Shown: piece by piece, positions 16,849 through 24,794 of the stretch
Position numbering within the stretch: the stretch's first letter is position 1
How the letters are laid out: every line of letters begins with the position of its first letter
Source of the DNA: Muribaculaceae bacterium
GTDB taxonomy: Bacteria > Bacteroidota > Bacteroidia > Bacteroidales > Muribaculaceae
Assembly: GCA_009775355.1 (NCBI GenBank)
Contig: VSPN01000014.1
Coordinates: 1 to 49,425, forward strand
Length of the DNA stretch: 49,425 nucleotides
Direction: 5' to 3'
Program-made: the position numbers and the translations under genes
The notes under the pieces: generated by a model
Told to the model about the DNA's origin: nothing
Databases searched by the model: none
Seen by the model: the letters and a program-made list of their open reading frames with translations, nothing else

Positions 16849-17618
16849 TTGAATATGTCTTGTCTGGTTATTTCGGCCAGCATCTCTGGCAGTGTGCGGA
16901 ATCCTTTCTTGCCGGCAAGCCATTCGGCCGCCATGACGGCACCGAGAGCGAAGCCCTGACGCGATTTGGCGGAATGGGTGATGGTGATGTCGTCGGTCGG
17001 GGAGTCCCATACGATGGTGTGGATGCCCGGAACTTCCCCCTCGCGCACATGGCTGATCTCAAGTGTGCCGGTCTGAGGGGTCTTCCCCTCTTCGGGTTCG
17101 GCCCACCCGGTGACGCGGCTGTTGTTCTCCTCGATCTGTTGCGCAAGGCTGATGGCCGTTCCCGACGGATGGTCGAGCTTGTGGATATGGTGTGTCTCGG
17201 TCATGCTCGGAGTGTAGTCGGCGAAACTCTCCATGATCCGGGCCAGATAGCGGTTGACGGCCATGAAGATGTTGACCCCGATAGAGAAGTTGGAAGCCCA
17301 GAGGAGTGTTCCCTCTCCGGCCTCGCAGCGGTCGCGTGCCTCTTCGAGCTGTGTCCGGCCCCGGACTCCGGTCTCGCTGACCCAACCGGTTGTGCCGCAA
17401 ACCACGGGTATTCCTGCGCGGAAGCATACCGCGATGTTGGCCGCCGCTGTGGCGGGTGTCGTGAATTCTATGGCGACGTCAGAGCCGAGGAACGCCTCGC
17501 TGCCGAAGTCTTCAAGATTCTCTTTGTCTATGCGGCAGCTGATTTCGTTGCCGCGTTCGAGGGCGATCTTCTCGATCATCTTCCCCATTTTTCCGTATCC
17601 TATAAGGGCGATTCTCAT
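16845..17618 (-). CDS. dapB: 4-hydroxy-tetrahydrodipicolinate reductase
   Basis: The 257-residue product reduces hydroxy-tetrahydrodipicolinate with NAD(P)H in the diaminopimelate/lysine pathway. It has the nucleotide-binding GYGKMG at residues 8-13, the VAIEFTTP strand, VCGTTGW, and the active-site ETHHIHKLDHPSGTA with the catalytic His and Lys. Its product feeds meso-diaminopimelate to MurE, which is encoded in the same window. It overlaps lepB by 4 bases (ATGA). It is 52 bases downstream of the PCMD-like gene. Confidence 0.95.
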   Translation of the reverse strand: MRIALIGYGKMGKMIEKIALERGNEISCRIDKENLEDFGSEAFLGSDVAIEFTTPATAAANIAVCFRAGIPVVCGTTGWVSETGVRGRTQLEEARDRCEAGEGTLLWASNFSIGVNIFMAVNRYLARIMESFADYTPSMTETHHIHKLDHPSGTAISLAQQIEENNSRVTGWAEPEEGKTPQTGTLEISHVREGEVPGIHTIVWDSPTDDITITHSAKSRQGFALGAVMAAEWLAGKKGFRTLPEMLAEITRQDIFK

Positions 17619-17670
17619 ATGCTGGAACTGGTCTTTCTGTTTTCTCTTGTGTCGGATGTCCGCGTCATCA

Positions 17671-18630
17671 TCAGAATCCGAATGCGATATTGTCGATATA
17701 CATCGTCAGCCCTTCGGTGCCGATAAAAGCCTCTCCGCAGGTCGAGGATGCCATGACGAGCACGTGTGTCGGTGTGGCGTCGGCGGGTGCCCAGCCCTCC
17801 TCTTTGACAGGCACGAGTTTCCCCTTCGAGTTGTAGGCGTGATAGGCTTTGGATCCGTTAAGCAGACCCATATAGGGTTTGTAGAACGGCTTGCCGGTTA
17901 TGTCGCCGTAGTTGATGGTAAGCTGGTGGCCCTTGGTCAGCGGCACGCTACGTCCGTAGCGCTCGCGGCCTGTGCCGACGCGCAGGGCGTGGATGTTGCC
18001 TTTCTCGTCTTCCCAACGTTTCTGCAGGAGCACATAGACTTCGGCGTTGTCGCGTCCCTGGAGGGTCTTCTTGCTGCCGAAACCGGTGGCCTTGACGCGC
18101 GTGTTGACATTGGGCATGTCGACGCGGTAGTCATAGACAAGGGCTTTGGGCCGCTTGGTATAGGGCATTCCCATCTCCATCTTCGAGTAGGGGCTTTTGG
18201 TCGACGATATCGGCTCTCTGACTTTGCCTAAGAAGATCGTGCCCGGCACCATTACATCCATGTTGAGCAACCCGAGCACCTTGACCTGCTCTATCTTGGT
18301 GAAGAGCTTGGCCATCCTGTTGCCGTTGACCACGGCGGGCTCGACGGTGTTCGAGGCTTTCACTACTCCCGACACTTTGGCGTAGACGTTGCTCGACGCC
18401 CAGGGGGATCCTCCCTTGGGCGTGTAGGCCACGTTCCCTTTGATTGTCTGTGTCGGGCCGATGGCATAGACTGTCTTGGTCTTGCCGCCGATCACCTTTG
18501 ACTCGGTGATCTCGCGGGTGACCCAGCTGCTGAAGTCTCCGAACTTTATTTTTTCAAGTGTGAGCGCTGACGCGCCGACGCATGAAAAAAGCGTCACCAT
18601 TGCGCTCGCCAGTATTCCTAACTTTCGCAT
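17671..18630 (-). CDS. Secreted PCMD-domain-like protein
   Basis: The 319-residue product has a signal peptide (hydrophobic core about residues 5-18, cleavage near GASA). Its mature part resembles the putative carbohydrate metabolism domain (PCMD) found in Bacteroidetes: an early KFGDFSSWVTREI, GGKTKTVYAIGPTQT, GSPWASSNVYAKV, and a C-terminal MYIDNIAFGF strand. The fold is thought to be a jelly-roll and a glycan-binding role is possible. No catalytic residues are known to me. The start is fixed by the signal peptide, yet a TAnnTTTG element ends only 7 bases before the ATG. Confidence 0.6.
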   Translation of the reverse strand: MRKLGILASAMVTLFSCVGASALTLEKIKFGDFSSWVTREITESKVIGGKTKTVYAIGPTQTIKGNVAYTPKGGSPWASSNVYAKVSGVVKASNTVEPAVVNGNRMAKLFTKIEQVKVLGLLNMDVMVPGTIFLGKVREPISSTKSPYSKMEMGMPYTKRPKALVYDYRVDMPNVNTRVKATGFGSKKTLQGRDNAEVYVLLQKRWEDEKGNIHALRVGTGRERYGRSVPLTKGHQLTINYGDITGKPFYKPYMGLLNGSKAYHAYNSKGKLVPVKEEGWAPADATPTHVLVMASSTCGEAFIGTEGLTMYIDNIAFGF

Positions 18631-18637
18631 AATGACG

Positions 18638-18645
18638 CAAATTTA
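18638..18645 (-). promoter_or_regulatory. -7 promoter element almost touching the PCMD-like start codon
   Basis: Read on the minus strand this is TAAATTTG, an exact TAnnTTTG match. Only 7 bases separate its last base from the ATG (18628-18630), so transcription would start within a few bases of the start codon. No good TTG is seen upstream. The same arrangement and nearly the same sequence occurs before rnpA. Confidence 0.45.
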
Positions 18646-18674
18646 ATAAAAAAATCCGAAACTTCCTTTCCCTG

Positions 18675-19232
18675 CTATCTCTTTAGTGTCTGCAGAAAGT
18701 GGTCCACCCATTCCTGCCGACCCGGTGACGAGAGGATCACGGCGGTGACTTCCTGATTGTCATAGGGCAGCACAAGCACTGTCACCTGATGGCCCTCAAG
18801 CATCCCGGTTGCTTTGGCGCCTCCGCATTTGCCGTAATGCACTTTCTCGACTTTCGGACTGGGAAGGTGCATCGATGTGGCCAGCCGGCGGCAGACCTCG
18901 TAGGCGATTTTCTGGTTCGAGCCCGGTTTCTCGACATTGCTCATCGAGAGCCCGAAAGTGCCGTCGTCGCTCTTCGACAGCAGGCTCGACCCTTTCTGTG
19001 TCTGCATCCCGGCGGGAACCTCGAACTCGAAACCGGCGTAGTCCATGTTGACATACCAGTTGGCGTGTCCGTCGGCTCCGACGGCGCCTGCCGCCTGACG
19101 GCGTAGTTCATCTTGTGTAGGGCGTTCTGTTGTGCTTCCCTCCTGAAGTGTGCCTTCTGTCTGGGCGTACGCGCTCCATGTTCCTGCCGCAAGTGTCAGC
19201 GCGACTGCCATAAGGTATCTCATCTTTTTCAT
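18675..19232 (-). CDS. Small secreted protein of unknown function
   Basis: The 185-residue product has a signal peptide (core about residues 7-18, cleavage after AYA). The mature part has an amphipathic stretch with WYVNMDYAGFEFEVPAGM and a GLSMSNVEKPGSNQ segment, and ends with a helix containing WVDHFLQTLK. I do not recognise the family. The pattern of a beta-rich domain with a closing helix recalls lipoprotein domains of the DcrB/PsbP type, but this is only an impression. It begins 18 bases after the tatD stop and is likely cotranscribed with tatD. Confidence 0.65.
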   Translation of the reverse strand: MKKMRYLMAVALTLAAGTWSAYAQTEGTLQEGSTTERPTQDELRRQAAGAVGADGHANWYVNMDYAGFEFEVPAGMQTQKGSSLLSKSDDGTFGLSMSNVEKPGSNQKIAYEVCRRLATSMHLPSPKVEKVHYGKCGGAKATGMLEGHQVTVLVLPYDNQEVTAVILSSPGRQEWVDHFLQTLKR

Positions 19233-19250
19233 CCTCTTCTTCTGTTTATG

Positions 19251-19886
19251 TTAATTACCAAGAAATTTTCGTGTGTTTTCGGCGATTGTCTCCCTCAGGT
19301 CGCTGCCGTAGGCCGCCGACAGACGTGTAATGACCTCGTCGATCGTGAACGTGGACTCGTCGGTCTCTGCAAGTATCCGGTCCGCCGGGATGGCGAGAAG
19401 GGCGTCGCGGTTGAATTCCGCACCGAACGACAGCCAGCATCCGGCTCTGACAAACATCCGTGCCACTTCGGCCTTTCTCCTGAATCCGTGAATCGCCCAG
19501 TTCTGTGCCGGCCGGAGGTCGCGGCGACATCCGATGATGACGTCATGACCTTTTACATCGTGGATCACAAGAGGTTTGCCGAGCTTTTCCGACAGGTCTA
19601 TGTGCCGGCTGAATATCTGGATCTGCCGGAACATCGGCCCTCCGCGCGGAGTGAGGTCAACTCCGCTCTCTCCTATCGCGACTGTCTCCTGACGCGCTGC
19701 CGCGGCCTCGACCCGCGACCAAAGCTCGTCTGACGGAGCCTCGGTAGTGTCCCACGGGTGTATGCCGACGCTGTATCTCTGTGCAGATGATATCATCGGT
19801 GTTGACTCTCCCTCCCTTAGGCAGAGTGCCACTACACCTTGCGGCTGCGGGGCTTCATGATGCGTATGTATGTCAAGAATTTCCAT
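19251..19886 (-). CDS. tatD: TatD-family metal-dependent hydrolase
   Basis: The 211-residue product is a compact TatD-type TIM-barrel hydrolase, expected to be a metal-dependent nuclease or related phosphoesterase in the cytoplasm. The metal ligands are visible in order: HTHH at residues 7-10, the Glu in IGESGVD (usual IGEIGLD), a His in VIHDVKGHD, a His in WAIHGFRRK, and the Asp in ILAETDES. It is shorter than the roughly 260-residue bacterial TatD proteins, but Bacteroidetes have such short forms. It sits between yidD and the small secreted protein gene in the rnpA-yidD-tatD group. Confidence 0.85.
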   Translation of the reverse strand: MEILDIHTHHEAPQPQGVVALCLREGESTPMISSAQRYSVGIHPWDTTEAPSDELWSRVEAAAARQETVAIGESGVDLTPRGGPMFRQIQIFSRHIDLSEKLGKPLVIHDVKGHDVIIGCRRDLRPAQNWAIHGFRRKAEVARMFVRAGCWLSFGAEFNRDALLAIPADRILAETDESTFTIDEVITRLSAAYGSDLRETIAENTRKFLGN

Positions 19887-19947
19887 GCGGAGGGAGTGCT
19901 TATGAATTTTTAACCATGTTTAACCCATGTTTGTTCGCGCATGATCT

Positions 19948-20190
19948 CTATTTATTGCGTGGAGGCACCGGATCGTAGCCAGATCCGCCCCACGGATGGC
20001 ATCTGCAGATTCTCCGGAGTGCCAGTCCTCCTCCACGCAGTGCGCCGTGAATTCTTATCGCCTCGATGGCGTATTGGCTGCATGTTGGTGTGTAGCGGCA
20101 TGCGGCGGGAAGCATCGGCGATATCGAGAGCTGATAGAACCTTATCGGCGCTATGAGCAGACGGCGAGCAATGTCATTGGTCCGGCTCAT
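19948..20190 (-). CDS. yidD: Membrane protein insertion efficiency factor
   Basis: The 80-residue product has the YidD signature CRYTPTCSQYAIEAIRIHG with its conserved cysteines, and HPWGGSGYDPVP at the end. YidD is a peripheral inner-membrane protein thought to help YidC insert membrane proteins. It overlaps the end of rnpA by 17 bases, matching the frequent rnpA-yidD coupling, although yidC and rpmH are not nearby here. The ATG at 20190 gives the normal family start. Confidence 0.93.
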   Translation of the reverse strand: MSRTNDIARRLLIAPIRFYQLSISPMLPAACRYTPTCSQYAIEAIRIHGALRGGGLALRRICRCHPWGGSGYDPVPPRNK

Positions 20191-20671
20191 CTTTTTTATC
20201 TTGTGTGTTATTGTGGACAGTTAGACGTCCTTCCTCGATCATCGTTGTCAGACGGTCGAGCAGCCGGCGCATCTTTTTCTCGATCAGAGCGTAGTCGGAA
20301 TTCTCTCCGTGCATGTAGATGAATGCCATGCCGAGTGTGGCTATCGCTCCGCTCTCTGCGACGGTTTCTCTGAGCCTGTGGCGGTTGAGCCGGTATGCCT
20401 CGCGGATGCGGCGGCGCAGAAGCACGCGGTCGACTGCCCGGCGACGTTTCCGCTTGGGCACGGTCACAAGCATCTGGAGCGGACCGACACCTTCGGGTGT
20501 GCCGCAGCGGAATGAGCCCGAAAGACCTTCCTGTCCCAGCGCGCGGAAGTTAATCCTGAGCGGGAAGTCATAGAGTGTCTCTCCTTCACGGAAAAGTCCG
20601 TCAACGAGTGTCTTGAGGCGTAGTTTCTCCTCTTTCCCCATCCTGTTGTCTGCTTGCTTGATTTCGTTCAT
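20174..20671 (-). CDS. rnpA: Ribonuclease P protein component
   Basis: The 165-residue product contains the conserved RNase P protein core: VTVPKRKRRRAVDRVLLRR followed by RIREAYRLNR, the RNR-type helix that binds the RNA subunit. It helps the RNA enzyme cut the 5' leader from tRNA precursors. It is longer than the E. coli protein because of extra residues at both ends. If the ATG at 20671 is used, it lies 4 bases from a -7 promoter element; Met11 (20641) is an alternative start that would give a leader. Confidence 0.92.
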   Translation of the reverse strand: MNEIKQADNRMGKEEKLRLKTLVDGLFREGETLYDFPLRINFRALGQEGLSGSFRCGTPEGVGPLQMLVTVPKRKRRRAVDRVLLRRRIREAYRLNRHRLRETVAESGAIATLGMAFIYMHGENSDYALIEKKMRRLLDRLTTMIEEGRLTVHNNTQDKKDEPDQ

Positions 20672-20675
20672 ATTG

Positions 20676-20683
20676 CAAATTTA
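20676..20683 (-). promoter_or_regulatory. -7 promoter element almost touching the rnpA start codon
   Basis: Read on the minus strand this is TAAATTTG, an exact TAnnTTTG match with only 4 bases before the ATG at 20669-20671. The flanking sequence (GCAAATTTAATAAAAA on the plus strand) is nearly the same as before the PCMD-like gene. No good upstream TTG is seen. Confidence 0.45.
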
Positions 20684-20799
20684 ATAAAAACTGCCGAAGT
20701 TTCGACTGCCCGCCGATATGAAACCAATCCCCTTTTGGGGCGTTGTCTATTATGCAGGTATGGAATCATTGCCTGATGTTGTTTTTAATCTTTTGTACT

Positions 20800-21132
20800 A
20801 TGGACACTGTTTGCATTATCAGTTTTGGGAATTCCACGAAATACCGGCTCGCTCTTGACGGTCGCGGCGGTCAGGTGGAGGATATCAGGGCCGAAGTCAG
20901 GGAGTATCTTGAAAAGAAGTTTCCCGCTCTGTCGGCTCTCAGCTTTTACGACCGGATGACGGTCATTCCTGTCGATGGCTCCAACGAGGAGGTATACAGG
21001 GGTTACCGTGAGTTTGACGAGAATTCGGTCAGCGAGATCGAGAGGGTGCTCTCTCGTGAGGTCGAGGGTTATGAGGATGTGCGCGATCTCAACAGCAACG
21101 AACCATGGGGGTCAGAGACTCCCCAGGTTTAA
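20800..21132 (+). CDS. Small conserved-looking protein of unknown function
   Basis: The frame opens at 20743, but the start is placed at the ATG at 20800 because the first 19 codons look like noncoding A+T-rich leader. This gives a 110-residue, mostly acidic protein beginning MDTVCIISFGNSTKYRLAL, with RAEVREYLEKKFPALSAL and SFYDRMTVIPVD further on. The alternating strand-helix pattern suggests a small soluble alpha/beta domain. I do not recognise the family. Its last 21 bases overlap the 3' end of convergent queG. It is the only plus-strand gene between 14 and 45 kb. Codon use is like that of its neighbours, so it is likely real. Confidence 0.6.
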   Translation: MDTVCIISFGNSTKYRLALDGRGGQVEDIRAEVREYLEKKFPALSALSFYDRMTVIPVDGSNEEVYRGYREFDENSVSEIERVLSREVEGYEDVRDLNSNEPWGSETPQV

Positions 21133-22050
21133 GGCGTTTCTTCTCAGTCCGTCGGTTCTGGCTCTCTTCAGGCAGCTTCCTTTCAGTTTTGCGGAAAGCC
21201 TGTCGGGTGGGAGCGTGAGTATGTCGCCGGCGGTCAGGGTCAGTATGGCGTCAGACGGTCTGGGCATTCCCTTGGCGTGGATGTCCGGTCTGTTGTGCGG
21301 ACATGCGGTGACGCATCTGTCGCAGCCGAAGAGTGTCTTTTTTCCTGCGTCGGTCGACATTGCCGCTATCTGTGCCGGTGTCTCCCATCCGCCGCGGTGC
21401 TCGATGGTGAGGTAGCTTATACATATGCGGCAGTCGGATGTGCCCTCTGCGTCGAGAGCTCCGGTCGGACAAGCGGCGCGGCACGCGCCGCAGTGTCCGC
21501 AGTCTGTCGGCAGCGGGGTGTCGGTCCGCAGTCTTTTTGTCGTCACGATCTCGGCCAGAAATACCTCGCATCCATGCCCGGGGATGATGATCGAACCGTT
21601 GTCGCCTCTTATGCCTATACCCGATCTGACGGCCCAGTATCTCTCCATGACAGGAGCGGAGTCAATGCAGACGCGCCAGTTGCGGTGTTCTTCTCCGAGC
21701 ATCTCCCCTATCCCTGATTCACGTATCAGTTTTCTTATCGCGTCATGGTAGTCAGGCAGTAGCGCGTAGGCCGATATATGCGGCATTTCCGGATCGCGTA
21801 CGCGCCCGGTGCGGTATCCGAACGCCATGCTTATGACCGTTGCCGCTCCCTCTAACAGCAGGCGGGGATCGCGGCGTATTTCGCGATGATTGTGCATGTA
21901 GGCCATGCCGGCTTCATGCCCTTCGGCTAGCCACCGGTCGAATGTGGCCATGGCTTCGTCATCCACGGGTTTGGCTTCGGCTATGCCGACTGCGCAGGCT
22001 CCGGCGCGCGTGAGTGCCGATTTGACGGCTGTCGTCATGTCTGGATCCAT
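21112..22050 (-). CDS. queG: Epoxyqueuosine reductase
   Basis: The 312-residue product carries out the last step of queuosine synthesis in tRNA, reducing epoxyqueuosine with a corrinoid cofactor and iron-sulphur clusters. Two 4Fe-4S motifs are visible: CGHCGACRAACPTGAL and CDRCVTACPHNRP, with an extra upstream Cys pair around CRICISYLTIEHRG that is part of the family pattern. The N-terminal half has YMHNHREIRRDP and the RNWRVCIDSAPVMER region. The start is the ATG at 22050, 5 bases from the rnhA stop; the frame runs further back only into rnhA. The alternative ATG at 22038 would remove 4 residues. Confidence 0.92.
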   Translation of the reverse strand: MDPDMTTAVKSALTRAGACAVGIAEAKPVDDEAMATFDRWLAEGHEAGMAYMHNHREIRRDPRLLLEGAATVISMAFGYRTGRVRDPEMPHISAYALLPDYHDAIRKLIRESGIGEMLGEEHRNWRVCIDSAPVMERYWAVRSGIGIRGDNGSIIIPGHGCEVFLAEIVTTKRLRTDTPLPTDCGHCGACRAACPTGALDAEGTSDCRICISYLTIEHRGGWETPAQIAAMSTDAGKKTLFGCDRCVTACPHNRPDIHAKGMPRPSDAILTLTAGDILTLPPDRLSAKLKGSCLKRARTDGLRRNALNLGSL

Positions 22051-22055
22051 CGCTT

Positions 22056-22751
22056 CTATTTCCGGCCGAAGTCGGCGGGAATCTCCCCCCAGCGGTCGGT
22101 GTCCCATTTGTGTATCTTGACATCGACGGTGTGTGTGTTGAGCCATGACAGCGCGCGTTCCATGAGCTGGAAGCTTTTTTCTGTCTTTGAGTTGCGCGTT
22201 AGCTGTGTCTTCACTTTGCGGTTGCGGACCCATGCCATGCCGGTCACCGAGTCGCTGTAAATGGTGTGTCGTTCGCCGCGCTGGAACATCAGCGACAGGG
22301 CGTGGACTATGGCAAGAAATTCCCCGATATTGTTTGTTGACTGTTCGAATGGCCCGACGTGAAAGAGCTCACGGCCTGTCATCAGTTCGACGCCACGATA
22401 TTCCATCTTGCCGGGATTGCCGGCGCATGCGGCGTCTACGGCCCATCCGTCGAGGTCGATCTCGGGGTTGGACATGTAATCGCTCTTCCCGGCCCGGGGC
22501 ATGTTGCGCCGCTGTGAGGCGAGCGTGTCGGCTGCTGCCTGACGCTGGTTCCCGGCGTCCATCAGAAGCCCGCCCAACTCGTGGCTGTCGCTGCGGGCCG
22601 TGCCGCGGCGGAATGCCTCGGCGGCTGCAGCCGCGCTCGTGTAACTCTTGAATGAAGCGCCGGGATAGTCGTCTACCTGTTCCATCGCGTCCTGAAGATC
22701 ATCGTAGACTCCGGGCTCTCGCCCTATCCAAACGACATAATATTTTTTCAT
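22056..22751 (-). CDS. rnhA: Ribonuclease HI with N-terminal hybrid-binding domain
   Basis: The 231-residue product degrades RNA in RNA-DNA hybrids. The first 47 residues form the small hybrid-binding (viroplasmin-like) domain, KKYYVVWIGREPGVYDD onwards with KSYTSAAAAAEAF. After a linker, the RNase H domain shows the four metal-binding acids: Asp106 (AVDAACAGNPG), Glu144 (NNIGEFLA), Asp167 (IYSDSVTG) and Asp227 (IPADFGR). The ATG at 22751 overlaps the pdxB stop (ATGA), so translation is coupled; in-frame codons further upstream lie inside pdxB. The gene ends with TAG, which shows that TAG is used as a normal stop in this genome. Confidence 0.93.
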   Translation of the reverse strand: MKKYYVVWIGREPGVYDDLQDAMEQVDDYPGASFKSYTSAAAAAEAFRRGTARSDSHELGGLLMDAGNQRQAAADTLASQRRNMPRAGKSDYMSNPEIDLDGWAVDAACAGNPGKMEYRGVELMTGRELFHVGPFEQSTNNIGEFLAIVHALSLMFQRGERHTIYSDSVTGMAWVRNRKVKTQLTRNSKTEKSFQLMERALSWLNTHTVDVKIHKWDTDRWGEIPADFGRK

Positions 22752-23740
22752 GCTTCTTCGCGGTATTTGTAGTCGCGTCTGAGCGTGTCGAAATCTTCGG
22801 GTGCGTCCCTGAGCATGGCGGTGTCGGTAGCAGGATCGTAAGACGCAGTGATCTTTTCTGCTGTCAGGCATGGAGTCCCTTCATATGCAGGGGTCAGACC
22901 GCTCTTGTCGATGCTGACTCCGAATGTCTCTTCTATCGCCTCGATCGCCATGCGTGTGGCACGTTCCTTCCCCTGTCGGGAGTATCCGGCTATGTGGAAT
23001 GTGCCGTATTCCACGGCGTCGAGAATGCATCTGTCAACTTCTGGCTCCCCCTCCCAGGTGTCGATTGCGGCGCGTATCCTTCCTGTCGTCACGTGACGGC
23101 GCAGTGCGTTGAAGTCCACGACAGCGCCGCGGGCGGCGTTGACAAGTATTCTGCCGTCGCGGATGTGCGACAGCTCGCGCTCTCCGATCAGGTGGTGTGT
23201 CTTGTGTCTGCCGGTGCGTGTCAGTGGCGTGTGGAGTGTCACGGCATCGCTCTCTTTCAGAAGGGTGTCGAGCGGTGTGTAGTCTCCCGCTATGCCGGCT
23301 TCCTCTTTGGGCGGATCGCTGACAAGTACCCGGGCGCCGAGGGCGAGTCCCCAGTCGCGGACTATGCTGCCTACGTTGCCGCATCCCACTATGCCGACTG
23401 TGTGAGCCGACGGGTCGAACCCCATACGCAGCAATGCGGACCACACGTATTGCGCCACGCCGGGGGCGTTGCACCCGGGGGCGTTGCGTACCGTTATGCC
23501 TTGCCGGGCACACCATTCGAGATCGATCTGGTCCATGCCTATTGTGGCTGTCGCGATCAGGCGCACTTTAGAATCTTCAAGAAGGGCGCGGTCGCATCGG
23601 GTGCGGGTGCGTATGACTATCGCGTCGGCTTCTCTTACAAGTTCAGGAGTGAATCCCCATTGGTCGGTATATTCCACTTCCGCCACGGCCTCAAGACGCC
23701 CGCGGAGAAACGGTATGTTGTCATCTGCGATTATCCTCAT
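22748..23740 (-). CDS. pdxB: 4-phosphoerythronate dehydrogenase
   Basis: The 330-residue product oxidises 4-phosphoerythronate in the DXP-dependent pathway to pyridoxal phosphate. It belongs to the D-2-hydroxyacid dehydrogenases. It starts MRIIADDNIPFLRGRLE, typical of PdxB, and has IATATIGMDQIDLEW, the NAD-binding GIVGCGNVGSIV, and the catalytic Arg, Glu and His in NAARGAVVD, DTWEGEPE and GTFHIAGYS. It also keeps a shortened C-terminal PdxB dimerisation region. It overlaps rnhA by 4 bases and follows the membrane protein gene by 27 bases, so the group 24739-21112 is probably one operon. Confidence 0.92.
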   Translation of the reverse strand: MRIIADDNIPFLRGRLEAVAEVEYTDQWGFTPELVREADAIVIRTRTRCDRALLEDSKVRLIATATIGMDQIDLEWCARQGITVRNAPGCNAPGVAQYVWSALLRMGFDPSAHTVGIVGCGNVGSIVRDWGLALGARVLVSDPPKEEAGIAGDYTPLDTLLKESDAVTLHTPLTRTGRHKTHHLIGERELSHIRDGRILVNAARGAVVDFNALRRHVTTGRIRAAIDTWEGEPEVDRCILDAVEYGTFHIAGYSRQGKERATRMAIEAIEETFGVSIDKSGLTPAYEGTPCLTAEKITASYDPATDTAMLRDAPEDFDTLRRDYKYREEA

Positions 23741-23767
23741 GTCAGGTTGTATGTTCTGTCAGGTGGT

Positions 23768-24739
23768 CTAATAGAATACCATCAGCAGGAATCCGAGCAC
23801 GTAAACCAGCGAGAGGCCGGAAAGCCATCGCGAGCCGTGCTGGATGTTCCAGAGCGCGAACAGGTTCGCAAGCTGTATGGCGGTGATCATGTAGACCGTG
23901 GCCATGTAGACCACCATGTTGTTGAAGTCTATCACCATACAGGCGGCGCACACGAGGCCGAGCACGTTGATCGCCGTGTTGCATAGCCGCCGCTGTGTGT
24001 TGCCGGCGTAGAGTCTGACTGTGTTGTTGAGCGAAAGCAGGAAACCGGTCAGCACGGTCAGTGCTACGTTGACAAGCCCGATGAATAGTCCGCTTTTTGT
24101 GGCGTAGCCGTCGAAAAGGTTGGTGAACGTCGGCATAGTGAACCAGCCGAGGGGGATGATGCCGAGTCCGACTCCTACCCAATATGGCGCGACAATGCCC
24201 ATCAGAAACGCTATAAAGCCTTTGAAATTGAAGCATTTCAGAAGCATCGCCCCGATCAGGTAAGCGGGCATCATGAAGATGAACGCGTACTGGATCATCG
24301 AGCCGAGCGACAGGATTGTGGCTATGACAAACAGTTCCTGTGCCGAGTTTCGCTTGCGGTAGCAGCCGAACAGCACAAGCAGGCAGATCAGGTTGGCAAG
24401 CGCGAGCAGAAGGGTCGATGACAGCGTTCCTGATATCCATGTGTTTGACGAGGCCATGATTATGAACATGCCTGTCAGAACCGTGTCTGAGCCTTGCACG
24501 AAACTGAACTCTTTGTTGACAAGAAAGAGTGTCACCGTCAGCACGGTCATGAATATCAGGTTGGTGATCCATCCCCACAGTGGCGACAGTCCCCACATGT
24601 TGGGCGACGGCAGACATATTCCCATGTTGCCGGCCAGAGTATTGGGCGTGTCGACAAAGAACGCCACGGCAAACATTGCCAGTGCCACAAGTGTCGCCAG
24701 CAACATCCCCTCTCTTCCCATTACATGCCGGTGGATCAT
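23768..24739 (-). CDS. Polytopic membrane protein of unknown function, DUF6427-like
   Basis: The 323-residue product is very hydrophobic, with about 9-10 membrane segments spread over its whole length. A short charged loop (CYRKRNSAQELFV) lies near the middle. The size and layout recall DUF6427 proteins, a Bacteroidetes family of unknown role, but I cannot confirm membership. It would sit in the inner membrane. It is the first gene of a likely operon with pdxB, rnhA and queG and ends 27 bases before pdxB. No substrate-binding or catalytic motif is evident. Confidence 0.6.
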   Translation of the reverse strand: MIHRHVMGREGMLLATLVALAMFAVAFFVDTPNTLAGNMGICLPSPNMWGLSPLWGWITNLIFMTVLTVTLFLVNKEFSFVQGSDTVLTGMFIIMASSNTWISGTLSSTLLLALANLICLLVLFGCYRKRNSAQELFVIATILSLGSMIQYAFIFMMPAYLIGAMLLKCFNFKGFIAFLMGIVAPYWVGVGLGIIPLGWFTMPTFTNLFDGYATKSGLFIGLVNVALTVLTGFLLSLNNTVRLYAGNTQRRLCNTAINVLGLVCAACMVIDFNNMVVYMATVYMITAIQLANLFALWNIQHGSRWLSGLSLVYVLGFLLMVFY

Positions 24740-24794
24740 AAGCGATATAGTTTATTAGCTGCAAGTAACCGTGACTTATTGACGGTTCAGGTGC

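Noticed and set aside
15904..16959. A 351-codon open frame on the plus strand opposite lepB
   Set aside because: It lies entirely opposite lepB and the end of dapB. Its translation is rich in Val, Asp and His and has no recognisable domain. High-GC codon use makes such antisense frames common.
22652..23986. A 444-codon open frame on the plus strand opposite pdxB and the membrane gene
   Set aside because: pdxB is certain on the other strand with clear motifs. This frame has no domain, no start context and no promoter.
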